From assembly GCA_964007475.1 (NCBI GenBank), contig OZ023275.1, positions 40,171,381 through 40,235,380 on the forward strand: 64,000 nucleotides of DNA, given 5' to 3'. The notes below the pieces were generated by a model that was not told the origin of the DNA, did not search any database, and was given only the letters and a program-made list of their open reading frames with translations. Source of the DNA: Hybos culiciformis (lineage: Eukaryota; Arthropoda; Insecta; Diptera; Hybotidae). Positions within the stretch are counted from its first letter, which is position 1, and each line of letters begins with the position of its first letter. This document shows, one piece after another, positions 1 to 12,370 of this stretch. A program made the translations under genes and the position numbers.

Positions 1-3000
1 ATAAGACTGTAATGCTTGATACAGAAGTCCATACAGGCCACAAACCTTTATATTTGTTTTATGATTATTTTCGTTATAATCGTTGTTTGGGCAAACTCTA
101 ATATCTTCAATCTAGGAAGAATTAAAATAATATAAGTCGTTTGTTTTTGTTTTTTGGTTTAAATTTTTTCTTTAATTACCAATCTTTCGATTTGATACAA
201 ATAATTTCTTGCAAATCGGGACGAAAATTCAATGACGTTACGCTCTCTTTTCTTTCTTTCCAAATAAGATTCTGGTTGTATGTAGTTAGTCAAATCGACC
301 CTAAATTAAAAGAAATCATTTGAATTGTGTTTTTGATAAATTATAATATTATTTCAAATTATATAAATCCTTAATGCTCCCTCAACAAACAAAGTGTAAG
401 TTTGATGAATAGTTTGCTAGATTTTTAAAAAAATCTACTCTCGTATTACGTATAAATAATAATGAACTATAAATAAAAGCGCTTACTGCAGGACTTCCAG
501 AAGTTCAATAATTTTTTCTTGATATCCAGTCACCTTCGAAAAAATTAGCACTAATGTATTAGAGGGCTCTACCATATTTATGTTTGGTTTTAATCCTCTT
601 TGGGTACGTTGGGTACGTTGGGTACGTTGGGTGAGAACTTTGGCTGACTTAATTTCTTTATCAGGTGTTTTTTGTTCATGACGCTTGCAACTCGTTGGAT
701 TGATAAGCAACTTGTTGAAGCCCTTTTTAGAAGTTGTGTTATTTACATCTTTTTCAAAATTTCTATAATGATTTTTTTCTTCAGCTGCAGAGCCATCATT
801 TGCATTTTTTGTGTTTTTAAGTTTTTCCTTATCAGACGTCTTTATTCGGGCGCTTTTAGGTGCTTTCTGTATTAAAAATTGTAAATTTTCATTATAAATA
901 TCATAATTCTTTTTAATTGCTTGTTTTGATTCGGTTGTGGAATCTTCAGTTTTAAAACAATCATTAGCTGTATCACCTCGATCTAAGTTTTCAAACTTTT
1001 TTCGTTCATTATGATGAACTGGAGAAACACCGGAAGTAAGTTTTTTAGGAGATAATTGTATTTTTGTCGAAAGTTCTTGAGCACCTAGGGAATTGCATTG
1101 ATTTTTTGATAGGGGGCTTTTCGAAGAACTAATTTCAGTTTCCTGTTCAATTGTTAAGGATTCAGAGAATCTTGAAGTTTCAAAAGAATAATTCTTAATT
1201 GAAACCGTTCTTGAAGTGAAATTTTCATTATTGTCTTTAGGATCAAGTCCATCATTATTTCGGAGCCGAATTTCGATTCGTGGCATCATCTAAAATCAAT
1301 TTATTATTTATATTTGAAAACAGAGAATTTAATTAAAAGTTTAAGGCTTATGGTATTTGATATTTTCTGATCTAATTTTTTTCACAAAATTTAATATAAA
1401 ATAAATCTGATGGGGATTAAATAAATAACTTAACAGGAGAGCATTTCTCTCATTGCACAAGCATAATGAAACATAAGCCTTAAACGATTTTATCTTTATT
1501 AATTTATTGAACTATTATTCATTACAGATGAAACACTTTCAATATTTTCATCAATGTTCTCTCCAAAATCATCATCATCGTCATCTGAACTTTCAAAAAA
1601 AAATGTTTCATGCAAATTTTCAATATCTCGGTTAAAAATCTATTTAAAATCATAATAATTTATTAAATATTAAAAATATAAATTATAAAACCAGGTATAT
1701 AATTAATTACAAACAATTTTTCTTCACCAACTCAAAGTTATAGAATTTTTTTTTTAAATATACCTCCAAATCTAGTAATTGTTCGAAATCAGGCCTTGTT
1801 TCCGATTTGTTTTGGCTGACAACCATGCAGACATTATTTTTTGGACTCAAAAACTCTTCTGAATAGTTTGTCTCATTATTACATCTTGAACTATTTTCCA
1901 TTTCAATTTTCTCATTATCTGAACTTATCAGAATTTCGTTCATATCTTTGGGACTCTGTTCTTTAGCAGAAAATGCTTTTATTTCTTCTGATCGTTGACT
2001 GCTATCTGATGTTTCTGTTGTTATCTTACTACTAAATGACTGATTGCTGTCATAATTAATTGATTCATCTAAAATGGTAAGATTCATTGATTGACAACAT
2101 GGAGCATTGTTTTTTCTTCCTGTTTTCTTATTTATATTTGGAGAATTTAAAAGTTCTGGAAATGAAACTTTAGATAATCTTGTTTTTCCAGTTGTTTTTG
2201 GAGTATTTGATCTCTTAATGTTTTTTTGAACGTCGGTAACATTTAATGACTTTGAAGTTCGCATAGAATTTGGAAACCTTTCTGAAGTTGACGTTAATGA
2301 AGATTTATCACTAGTTCCATCAATGTCTAAATCAATTTGCAATTCTGGTATAGCAGCAACTTCTTGGACAGCAGTTTCTATAACATTCATAAGCTCAGAG
2401 TCACTCATAGCCATTACATTAATGTTTCGAGATGTTGTAATTTTATTGTCATTCTTCTTCTCAAAGTCGTAAAAATTAAATTTTGGTTCTGTTAGAATTT
2501 TTATTTTAGACGTTTTGGATTGCGTTATTTTCTTATTCAAAAGAACTGAATTATAATTTATGGGATTTTGATTTGCAGAATTCCATAATTGTTTTTTTTG
2601 CTGTTGGTGGCGATCTTTTTGAACAGACTTAATAATATTTTGAAATTGCTGTTTTGGCACATACTAAAATAAATTAAGATGGTCTTCAGAAAATATCTAA
2701 GTCAGTCTATTATGTTTTCCTAATTATTAATTACTTATTGAACGTAAAATAATTGAAAATTAAATATTTGAAATTAGATATTTATTAAATATTTTTATTG
2801 AAACATAACAGCGGTTAAAAGGTAAATTCTGGTAGCATTACAATTTATTTGGTACTTGCAAATAAAATTTTTGGATCCAGAAAAATAGGATTTAGCAAAT
2901 ATTTAATCATTGAATGAAGACAATATAAATTCAAAACAGAAGAACTCTCTCAAAAAAAAAAATTTAACTTATTGAGAGCCTCCTTTTTTACTTACCTTGA

Positions 3001-3076
3001 AATCAAAATTATTAGTTGTAGTTTTCAATGACGAATCATCAAAAAATTCAAATTTATATGAATTTAAATTGTTCAT
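1..3076 (-). CDS. Unknown Ser/Lys/Asn-rich protein, multi-exon, 3' end beyond window
   Basis: I do not recognise this gene. Reading right to left, five segments join in frame: 3076-2996 (ATG, begins MNNLNSYKFEFF), 2663-1764, 1639-1526, 1289-487 and 97-1. Each has AG acceptors and GT donors, with phases 0, 0, 0 and 2. The predicted protein is polar and low-complexity: a basic Gln/Lys start, long Ser/Thr/Asn tracts, an acidic run of Asp around 1580, and a TQR tripeptide repeat at 602-632. No domain, signal peptide or membrane segment is visible. If the donor at 1525 is not used, the third segment ends at a stop at 1499-1501 and gives a complete 373-residue protein. The 1289-487 block would then be a separate gene whose ATG lies directly after an acceptor. 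The leftmost segment stays open to base 1 only if the acceptor near 98 is used; the better-looking acceptor at 112-113 soon leads to a stop. The first two junctions are the firmest part of the model. Confidence 0.6.
602..632. repeat. 9-bp coding minisatellite
   Basis: The unit gggtacgtt occurs three times in perfect tandem, followed by a partial gggt. On the minus strand it lies in frame in the unknown gene and encodes repeated Thr-Gln-Arg. Because the unit is 9 bp, copy-number change would not shift the frame. Confidence 0.85.
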
Positions 3077-5543
3077 GTGATAATTTTTTTTTTTTTAATT
3101 ATTTAATTGATTTAAAAATAAAAATTTCTTTTTGTTTCTTCTGAATTTATCGTATTTTTTTTTTGATAATTTAACAGAATAAAATGCTAAATGTAAAATA
3201 TAAAAATTTTATTAACGTAAAATTTTGATAATATAATAAATTAGTTCATAAAACTGACATATAAAACCTGGGCGATATAATTTTTGCTTGGTCTTACTAT
3301 TACGATTTTGCTATACTTAAAATTCCGTAAATGACTAAAAAAAATAATGATTATTTCGCAAAAATTTAAATAATAATAGTACATTAATAGAGAAGAAAAT
3401 TCTTGTACGAGTGATGGAAATTTTATTGCTAGGATACGAAAAAAATAATTTTTATTTTCTTTCTTTATTTCACCTGTGATAGCATTATAGGCCATAGAAA
3501 AAAAAATAGTTTATAAATATTAAGTTACCCTTAATACTCAGTCAAGCATTATATTTCCCCTTTTCAATACTTTAATTCGCCTTAATATATGCAACTACGA
3601 ATGGAATAAAAAATTCGAAATGCTAGATTGGATTGTTGAAAGAATTCATACAAGTGGCCTTAAATAGCTATGTTACATCTAACATTGCATGCAGCAAAAA
3701 ATTAGTGAAAAAGATTCTAATTTGGCCCTCAGAATTTTGCGGTACAGAATAATCTAAACAAAATTACCAAATATAATTCTTTAAATTAATTTTATTCTCT
3801 CTTTTAACAAACTAACTTTTTTGCCACTTTTTGTTCATTCAGCACAAATAGGTGATAGATTTTGTTAAAATATTAATAATGATTGTGTAACTTGTATTTG
3901 AGCTCAAGATGTAGTTTTTTGATCTATAGTGAATTAATTTCTAATATAACAATATCTTAATTATCAAACAAAATAAGAATATTGATTTCACATAAATATT
4001 ACTGATAGTGTTATTTCATAAGTATTTAAGCAATTGATGGGCCTTCTTTCTACATTATGATTTCTTTTCAGAGGAAAAACATTAAAATAAAAAATAAAAT
4101 ATCGGATTTATTTTTGGCTTGGTTTTTTTTTTTAATATTATTATTCAATATCTATCATACAATTTTATTTTGATTTTTTTAATTTTTTTTTTTAAATATT
4201 AAAACATAATTCTCTGCCTAAATGCTAAATATTAACTTTTTTTTTATTGCTATTTAAATAACATAAAATATAATATTTATAATAATTAATAATAAGTATA
4301 AGTAACTGGTTAAACTGTTGCATGTGCATATATGAAGTATGATTATTGATTCAACTCAGTTTCCAAAACATTGGATGTTCTTGCGTATTATTTTCATTCA
4401 ATTAAGTTGTGTGTTGTAAATAATTTGATTTTTCTTGGAAATATAATTGAAGATAATACATACAGAATATATTCAATGTTTAATTTATCTTTATTATTAA
4501 GTACAGGTTTTTTTTTTATTGTAATTTGACATTTTATGCGTTTTCTAAATTGCTATTTTGGTTTAAAATTTAATAATTAAAAGGATTAAAATTAAATTCT
4601 AATCTTTCAAACACTTATAATTAAATTTATTATAAATAAAAATGCATTGAATTAAAAATAATATTAATTATTGTCATTTGTAAGAAACATCGAAAGGAAA
4701 TTTTTTTGTCAAACATTAATTACATTAATTATGTGAGTTAAATTTACCAGTATGGGATTTCAAATATTAATTTGGCAGTAAATTCTAATTTGTAATGTAT
4801 ATTAGATAAGATAATTTAATTTTTCTGAAAAGTTGTGTAACAAATACAATTAAGGGCATTTAATGAGAGTTTCAAAACTTTACAAGTTTTTTTTTTGATA
4901 AAATTAATAAAAAAAAAAAAACAAATTGATAGAATTCACTGAAGAAAAAATATGAATTTATGAAATTAAAATTAAAAATTATAATAAAAAAAAAAAAATA
5001 TTGCATTGAGTAAAATTATTGTGATTATCACAAACACAGTCAAACAATTTTATTTTTGTCATTATATTTTAGAAAAGACTAATTTTTATTAACATTATTA
5101 TTAAAATAAATTTTGCAAATTTGATTAATGACATTTATTTCTTGCTGATCTTATTCTCTTTTTATTTAGCTATACAAAATTATAATTATAAAATTATTTA
5201 ATTTTTTAATTTTTCAATTTTTTGTTCTAAAACTATTCACTTATTTCAGGAACTTCCTCAGTAGGGCTTATGTTAAAATCAATCATAATAATCCTTGACC
5301 AAATTTTCAACTTTTTTAACGTACATTCTACATCTTTTTTCGAAAAAAAAAAATATTGATTCAAATTTGCATAATTTATTTTCCTAATTTTCATTCTAAT
5401 AATATTATAGAGTTATATAAAAAATATATATTTTCTTTCTTCTTATATTTTTTTTTTTTTTAAATAAAAACAATTTTTTTTTTTATATTTTAACAAAAAT
5501 AAAAAAAGTAGATTAATTTGTTTTTAACAGATTTTGTACACTA
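3077..5543. other. AT-rich intergenic stretch, no gene seen
   Basis: Between the first exon of the unknown gene and the last exon of the carboxypeptidase I see only AT-rich sequence with many A and T homopolymers. A minus-strand open frame at 3241-3495 has no recognisable domain. TTTATT at 5375-5380 (AATAAA on the minus strand) may be the polyadenylation signal of the carboxypeptidase form ending at 5544. Confidence 0.6.
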
Positions 5544-5684
5544 TTAACCAAAAATATTTGAATAAAGGCTATTTAATCCATTACTAATTGATGAAAATAT
5601 TCCTGAATCAGAACTAACTTGCGGCTGATAATGTGGTCGATAATGTGGTAATGGTATTGGCCTATAATAAGGTCCATCAGGTCT
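5544..5684 (-). other. Distal alternative last exon of the carboxypeptidase
   Basis: An acceptor (catgcag) opens a phase-0 exon of 46 codons plus stop. It starts [17 protein letters not shown], a Pro/Tyr/His-rich linker, and ends in a Ser-rich segment with hydrophobic residues at regular spacing ([20 protein letters not shown]). It joins in frame to the donor at 8355. Confidence 0.65.
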
Positions 5685-8600
5685 CTGCATGAAAAACAAG
5701 TTTATATAAATTTGTATTTCAAACATCAAAAAAAAAAACATTATTAATTCAATAAGGGAAATATTAATTAAATAAATTTTACATACTACATGCAATGAAA
5801 TAATAAATTAGAAATTTTAATTTTGAGGATAAGAAATATTATTATGTAAGATTATCGTAAGTACTTACAATAATCACCAAATTTTGAGTGATTCTTTTTC
5901 GTAATTTACAATTTTTCAGTGGAAACAAAGAGTTCTGATAGAGCTGTTTTAATTATATATAGTTTAAAATAGGTGACATTAAATAAAAAACTTTTGACTG
6001 AGTTAATTGAATTCAGTAAAACTGCAAATTTTCATTTAGGGAATTTTTTTACAACAATATTAGTCCCGATACAGGAATTGATTTAATTGAATTTTTTTTT
6101 TCTAAATGAGAATTTAAAAAAAATTGAGTAAAGTACAAAGCTAGTAAATCCCTTTAGGTACTTAAATTATATTTCTCGCAGTAGTAGTACATATTTTAAT
6201 TGGGCGGTTGCTTTTGCTTTATATTTGCACATTACATATGTTCTTAAGTGCAAGAACTGATTTTCGTCGTTTAAATTTTAACCTTCGAATATGTATAATT
6301 GTTTATTGAAGAAGTTACATTAAGCTATACAATCAACAAATCGCTACAATTTAAACTACAAACATGAAAATATGAAAATGTGAGCTATTTGAAAAATTAT
6401 TTATTATAAAAATTTAAATCTAAATTTTGTACCGAAATTTAACAAATAAAAAAAAAATAAGAAAGTATTTGCGGAACTTTAATATCAGAATATTGAAAAA
6501 CAAAATTTCAAAATCTACAATGATATAATTAAAAACGAAGGTCTTATTCTTATTAATAGTGTATTAAACACCCAGCTTCAATTTAACTAAAAATTAATGC
6601 ATAATAATTGTGTAATTTTTAATGAGTACCTGATAACAAAAATTAAATGATTTATTATGCTACTTTATCCTTCATGAGTATTACATCTAAAGTGACATTT
6701 CAGCAGCTATTTTGCGCCATTTATTAAATTTAATTACACAAAATTTTCAATATTTTAAAATTAATATTAATAGAATCTAGAAAATAAATTTATAGCTTTA
6801 AGCTGGGGAAGAACCAAAATGTAATGTTTCAAGAATGAAGTCATAGTATACATAATTGCTTATTATAGAAAGCAATATGAAACACTGATTAATAGACATT
6901 TATAATTTCTAGCATAGCAAAGCAAAGACTTGAATTTGCATTTTTTACTAAACTGGACTTTATATATCATTATTTTGTAAAACGCCAAAATCAAACATTA
7001 AGTATTGGAAAATCAAATCAATGAAGTAAAAATTTCACAATATTAATTCCATAAAACAAAACAAACACTTAGTTCAAGTGGATAAATTGGAAAATTTACA
7101 GAAATTCCAATGAGAAGTGGGAATCGAACCCACGACCGAAAACCTCGTAAGATAATGGCAATATCACTACAGCATGACGGCCGACGTTTGAAAAGGCCAA
7201 ACCCAAAAAGTATCTCTATACGGAAATAATTTGTTAAACTCGTACATCATATGAAATCGTGTGAATGACAAGACGAGAAGTCAATATTAATTCCTAAAGG
7301 AAGAGTCGGAAATTTCTCTGAAAACAAAATTTTACAGATTCAAGCTTTTGCTGTTATTATAATGATTAATATATTTTTTAATGTATTGCTCTGTTTTTTT
7401 TTTTTTTTTAATAATTCAATGGCACAAATAGTATGTTGGTATATGAGTATAAAGCATATGTAAATAATATAACTTATAACAATTAAAAACATTTATGATA
7501 GAAATTAAATATTGGTATACCAATGTGTGGAAATAATTTAGCTCTAATAATATAATTTCTAAAACTGGCAGATTTAAAATAGGACTTTTTTATATTTTTA
7601 ATCAGTAGGAAAGATAATTCTATCATCATATATTCTCTTCGGTTTTTTAGTAGTACCAAGCTGAAAACAATTATAAATTTTTGTAATTATAACAAACATT
7701 ATTAAAATATTATTATTATTATTATAAATATAAAATATAAAAAAAAAAATATTGCATTTAAAAAGCTCGTTTAATTATTTGTTAAAAATAAATTAGGTAT
7801 ATTATATATTATTATTATATGGGCACAAAAAAAACACAATTTTATTATTTTGTCAAAAAGCTCAAAAATTGTCTTAGTTTAAATGAAACCAGATCTAATT
7901 GTAGAATTTACATACAGGATGTAATTTATGTATAATAAATAGGTTTATTATTAGCTAAAAAAAGTTTTAAGATATAGTTAGATTCTATTTTTTTTATTGC
8001 TCACATCTAAATTTATTCTTTTTTAAATATACATATAAAAATAATACTGTTAACATTTTTGTTGAGATTATGATGTTCAATACAATAATATTGAACAGGC
8101 ACACAATAATTTGAAGATAAAATTGACAGGTGTATCTTATTAACTACATTTATTAATCGATAATGATATTATTATAACTAATCAATTTATTACACAAATA
8201 AATAAATCAAGCTTTATAATAATTTTAATTTAATGATAGATTTACCTATAATTTCTTAGGATTACTTTAATTAAAATTACTTTTCATGCGCCTTGCAAAA
8301 GGTATATAAATCTGAGATTACCTTATTATATCTGAAATATTTTTAATCAATTTACCTTTCCTGACTGCAAAGTGACATTTAGTAATGTAGGATGCTGATC
8401 CACAACCATAAATTCAACTTCTCTGGGTGAAAATCCATCAGCGAAAACCTTAAAAATCAAAAATAAAACGTATTAATTTAGTTGCTCTTAAATCAAGGGC
8501 AACAATTTATTTACTTCTAATTTGTATACTCCAGGTAAAAGAATTCGCCAAAATTCACCAAATTTCGTTGTCTGGAATCCTACATCACGACCTTTAACCT

Positions 8601-11600
8601 TCAAAGAAGCTTTTTCGATTGGTGCACCGTTTGAATCTAATACAAAGCCCTGAACACCACGATGTGCTTCCGCTAAAAATTTTATTAATGACTAAAACAA
8701 TAGTTGAGAAAATTATTAATTATATGTTCAATCAAAATAAATAAATGAATTAATGAGGTCAAAACATCTTAGTTTTATTCCAGACCCATTAAGTTAATAA
8801 ACAATAATTACCAATTGATTATCTTCCCAATATTTTTTTAACTCATGTGCTGGTGGATATTTACAACACGATATCTAAAAATTATATAAAAATATTAATA
8901 AGGGATTATATTTCAAATACATGCATTTTTTATAATAATGTAATATTATGTAACAGTATTAACCAAATTTTACAATACCTCTAAAGTAACTTCCATGCAA
9001 CCATACCAAACATAATTATAATCTTGCATTCCACCAGTCAATGGATACCACGCAGCTCCATTTGTAATACCTTGATCAAAAGCTGGAGTTGCTGTTTTAC
9101 ATGCAACACCTCTTGACATTTTTGCATGATTATTTGCATAGGTCAATGATAAATGCTTAAAAATATCATCATCCGGCGTCAATGAAGGTGCTGATGAATA
9201 GCTTTGAAACACTGAAGTCAAGGGACATGTTAACAAAAAAAAATTATTAGATATAAAAATTCTAGTTATATCGTTATGTTTAAATTATATGTCTCAAAGA
9301 AATTAAAGTAACAAATTTAAAAAGGAAAAAGAAATCGAACCAAAAATTTCTGAATATAAACCATCAAATTTTTAAATTACTCACTCGCACAGAGCGCCGA
9401 CGATCTGCATATTCCTTTCAAAAGCCATATTGTTATAGAAAAAGTTTATATTATTTTTAGAAAACGATATTATGTATTGCAGACAAAAAAATATTTTTTA
9501 TAATATAAAATACATTTTATATTTATTTAAAGAGTCCATATTAGTTGATGCATATTGAGGACAAAGTATTTTTTAAATAAAATTGATTGAGATTGAAAAT
9601 TATATAAAAAATTTCTTAATTAAATTGATAAAATTTATTCACAATTTCCAATTTATATTTAATACCAGTCTATTTTCTCTGACCACTAGAGTTTTTTGAA
9701 CCTGAATATTTAAGTATATTTCCTAAAACTATAATTTCAGACATAACATTTAATTACTCTTAGTTGGTAAAAGAAAATATTTATTGAAAAAAATTAAATC
9801 ACGTAATTGTAATTTTCATTTAATCTGTAAATTTATTTTATCCAATATATGAAATTAATTATGTATGTGATTTTTTTGTAATTACATACATTACAATTTA
9901 GTCATTTAGTGTATTTTAGATAAACGTTAACAAATCCAGCTTTGACTACTTTGGCCGTTTATAATAATTAAATTTGACTACCATTAATATTTATTACCGT
10001 TAATATTTATTACCGTTACTATTTATTACCGTTAATATGTATTTAATTAAATTTAAATTATATCAATTCGATTTTAATATTCATTTATTATTAGCTGGTT
10101 GCGATAACTAGTTGAATTATAAAAGAAAAATGTTGAAAAAAATAACACATTAAGGTGAGAATTGAACCCTAGACCGAACAATCCGAATAGTAATGTCAAT
10201 GCCATGATTGCAGTTATATCGAAATTAAATAGATTTGAAGTTCAGACAAAATGAAATAGGTATTTTAATAAATCATGTACGACATCAAATAAACAATTAA
10301 ATAAGCTTTGCAAATATATACATGATGCCTTCCAAAGAGAAAAACCACAGCCTTTTAAACGCGTATAACGTGACATAATCATAAAAAATATTATTTTGTG
10401 AAGATGAATAAAAAATGGAAATTAATAAAGATTATTAAATGAAACAGTACTGATACGAGTTTCGGGGGAAATTTATAGTAATAAAAAACTCCATTTGCTT
10501 TAGCGCATACATTTATTTAATTCACAGTATAAAATTGAAAAGATTTATTCTCATATTAACAACATGATTAAAGTCTATAAAACATCATATTATTACTACC
10601 GTATTTTCAGTCTGTATTCATGTTTGATTTATAATTGACATTGATATTTAAAAATAAATCAGTAATACTAACATATACAATATAAAATTATATTTATATT
10701 AGAAATAAAAATACGATTAAATCACGTTTATTTGCAACAATATAATAATTACTTATGATGATACAAATTGCGAATAAAAATTTAGTTTCATTAGCTTTAA
10801 GATTGATAAAAAGAAAATACAATTTATTTTTATTTATATTAATTCAATTTTTAATTAAGAAATAATGGCGAAAGCATGAAAATAACTAATAAAAATATTT
10901 TTAATTGACTTTCTTTCGAAAACTTGAATAAAATATAATACATATGATTTCAATATTATATATTTGTAAGCGTATTTTTTTTTTTAAATTGCATTTAAAA
11001 AAAATTATATTGATTCCGAATTATAATAATTTATAATTATATATAATATTAACAAGAGTATATTATATTTCAATTACATATCAATAAAAAGACTAATAAA
11101 GTTTCAAAGTTTCTATCCAGGTCGTAACACAATTTTGGCAGTTGTATAAAATTATATCTTATCTTAATTGATATTTTAATTTTTTCTGAAACTTCAACTG
11201 ATTCAATAATATTGACAATTCAATAATATTTTTAATATTCCTTTAAGTTAAAGATACATAAATTCTACTTTGAAATTATTATAAAGGTTTAACACTATCA
11301 AAATAAGATACTTACTAGAATTTGGTGTATTATCGTACGGATAACTAGCAACTAAAGCTCCACCGTGCAAGGAACCACTTAAAATAAATTGAATTTTTGA
11401 TATCCATTCTTTGACAGCATCAGTTTCTGGTTGTCCTCGTTTATTATTTTGCTTAAAGTAATCAGGAAAATTTCTATTTAAATCAAAACCCCTTGCATTA
11501 TATCTGAAAAAATCATTGAAAAATTCCAGTTCATAAAATTTTTTGAATTATTGTTATAATGTTTATTAATTCATTTATACAAAGGCTAGATTAATTTCCT

Positions 11601-12370
11601 AAAATCATACACATTCCGGCATTTCGACGAGTTTTGCGTACAATAAAACAAAAAAAACATAACAGATAATTAAACTCTTTTTACCTTCCTTGACCTCCAT
11701 CGCACATTCCTTCTTTGGAAACTGCAAATCCATCGGGATTCATGGATGGGAATATATGTATTCTTGTGTTATCTAGAAGCCATTTAATATAAGGATCAGT
11801 TTCATAGCTTGTAACAAAGTATTGTATTAAATGCAATAATAATTCCCGTCCGACTGGTTCATTGCCATGTATATTGCCAACATATTTGACATCTGGTTTT
11901 CCAATCATATGTTCATAAGGCGATGATGATACTACCATTACCCATAAGTCTCTTCCTTGGACGGATTTACCCACTGAATATAATGCAGTTAAATTGGGGT
12001 ATCTCGCACTTGTAGCTCTAAAATAATATAATTTTAAATTCAAACAAATTAATTGCTTCAAAAAATGAGGTCAGATTTTAATATCTAAATGAAATAAAAT
12101 TAACGTTTGTGTACAAACGTCAAGGCAGGGTAAAAAATGTTCCCAAATATCAATGAATAAAATCAAACACACTAAACATGTCCTTCCTTACCTTAGAAAC
12201 CTTGTCAATTCGTCGTGATTATGATAAACAAAATCTAAATACTGCGAATCAGGTATATAAGCTCGAGGCTGTGAAACTCCATCTTCTGTCAATTCATTTG
12301 GACTTTCTTGACAAAAGCATTGCCATATATATAAAGCTAATATTGGTAAAGCTGTCTTTTTTAGAATCAT
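5544..12370 (-). CDS. Secreted M14 metallocarboxypeptidase, carboxypeptidase M-like (N/E subfamily)
   Basis: The family removes C-terminal Lys/Arg from peptides using one zinc ion. Shared exons are 12370-12192, 12017-11685, 11503-11316, 9211-8979, 8874-8812, 8691-8515 and 8448-8356 (phases 2,2,1,0,0,0,0). The last exon is either 7660-7598 (442 residues) or 5684-5544 (468 residues); both are in phase. Residues 1-21 form a signal peptide. Zinc ligands are H110 and E113 in HGNEPVG and H217 in SLHGG; DLNRNF at 178-183 supplies a substrate-binding Arg; E311 in EVTLE fits the catalytic Glu. The [10 protein letters not shown] stretch and the SCCKYP junction match vertebrate CPM. After about residue 312 comes a transthyretin-like beta domain (HRGVQGFV onward). 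All catalytic residues are present. Neither C-terminus looks like a clear GPI signal, so membrane attachment is open. An acceptor just 5' of the ATG suggests a 5'UTR intron. Carboxypeptidase D is a less likely name, since only one catalytic domain is seen. Confidence 0.93.
7108..7186 (-). repeat. tRNA-derived SINE-like fragment (copy 1)
   Basis: On the minus strand this AT-rich intron contains a perfect pol III box B (GGTTCGATTC, from 7121-7130) inside a 5-bp T-arm stem (GTGGG/CCCAC). Upstream is a tRNA-like stretch with a weak box A. I could not fold a clean cloverleaf with an anticodon, so I read it as a tRNA-derived SINE head or decayed tRNA rather than a functional tRNA. A related copy lies at 10152-10214. 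Confidence 0.5.
7598..7660 (-). other. Proximal alternative last exon of the carboxypeptidase
   Basis: A good acceptor (ttgttttcag) precedes 20 codons, [20 protein letters not shown], then a stop. It is also phase 0 to the donor at 8355. The tail is short and basic, with no membrane segment. I see no GT donor inside it before the stop, so it would compete with, not precede, the exon at 5684. Confidence 0.55.
9979..10042. repeat. 16-bp tandem repeat, four copies
   Basis: Four near-identical units of about taccgttaatatttat follow one another with a few substitutions. They lie in the long intron between carboxypeptidase exons 3 and 4. Confidence 0.8.
10152..10214 (-). repeat. tRNA-derived SINE-like fragment (copy 2)
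   Basis: The minus strand has a box-B-like GGTTCAATTC (from 10159-10168), preceded by sequence that aligns with copy 1 at 7108-7186 (shared pattern ATTGnCATTA ... TTCGGTCnnGGGTTC). It is more diverged than copy 1. Both sit in carboxypeptidase introns in the same orientation. Confidence 0.4.

Noticed and set aside
3241..3495. Minus-strand 84-codon frame
   Set aside because: Looked briefly like a methyltransferase tail but no motif holds up.
7108..7186. Functional tRNA gene
   Set aside because: Box B and T-arm are good but no full cloverleaf with an anticodon arm could be drawn.
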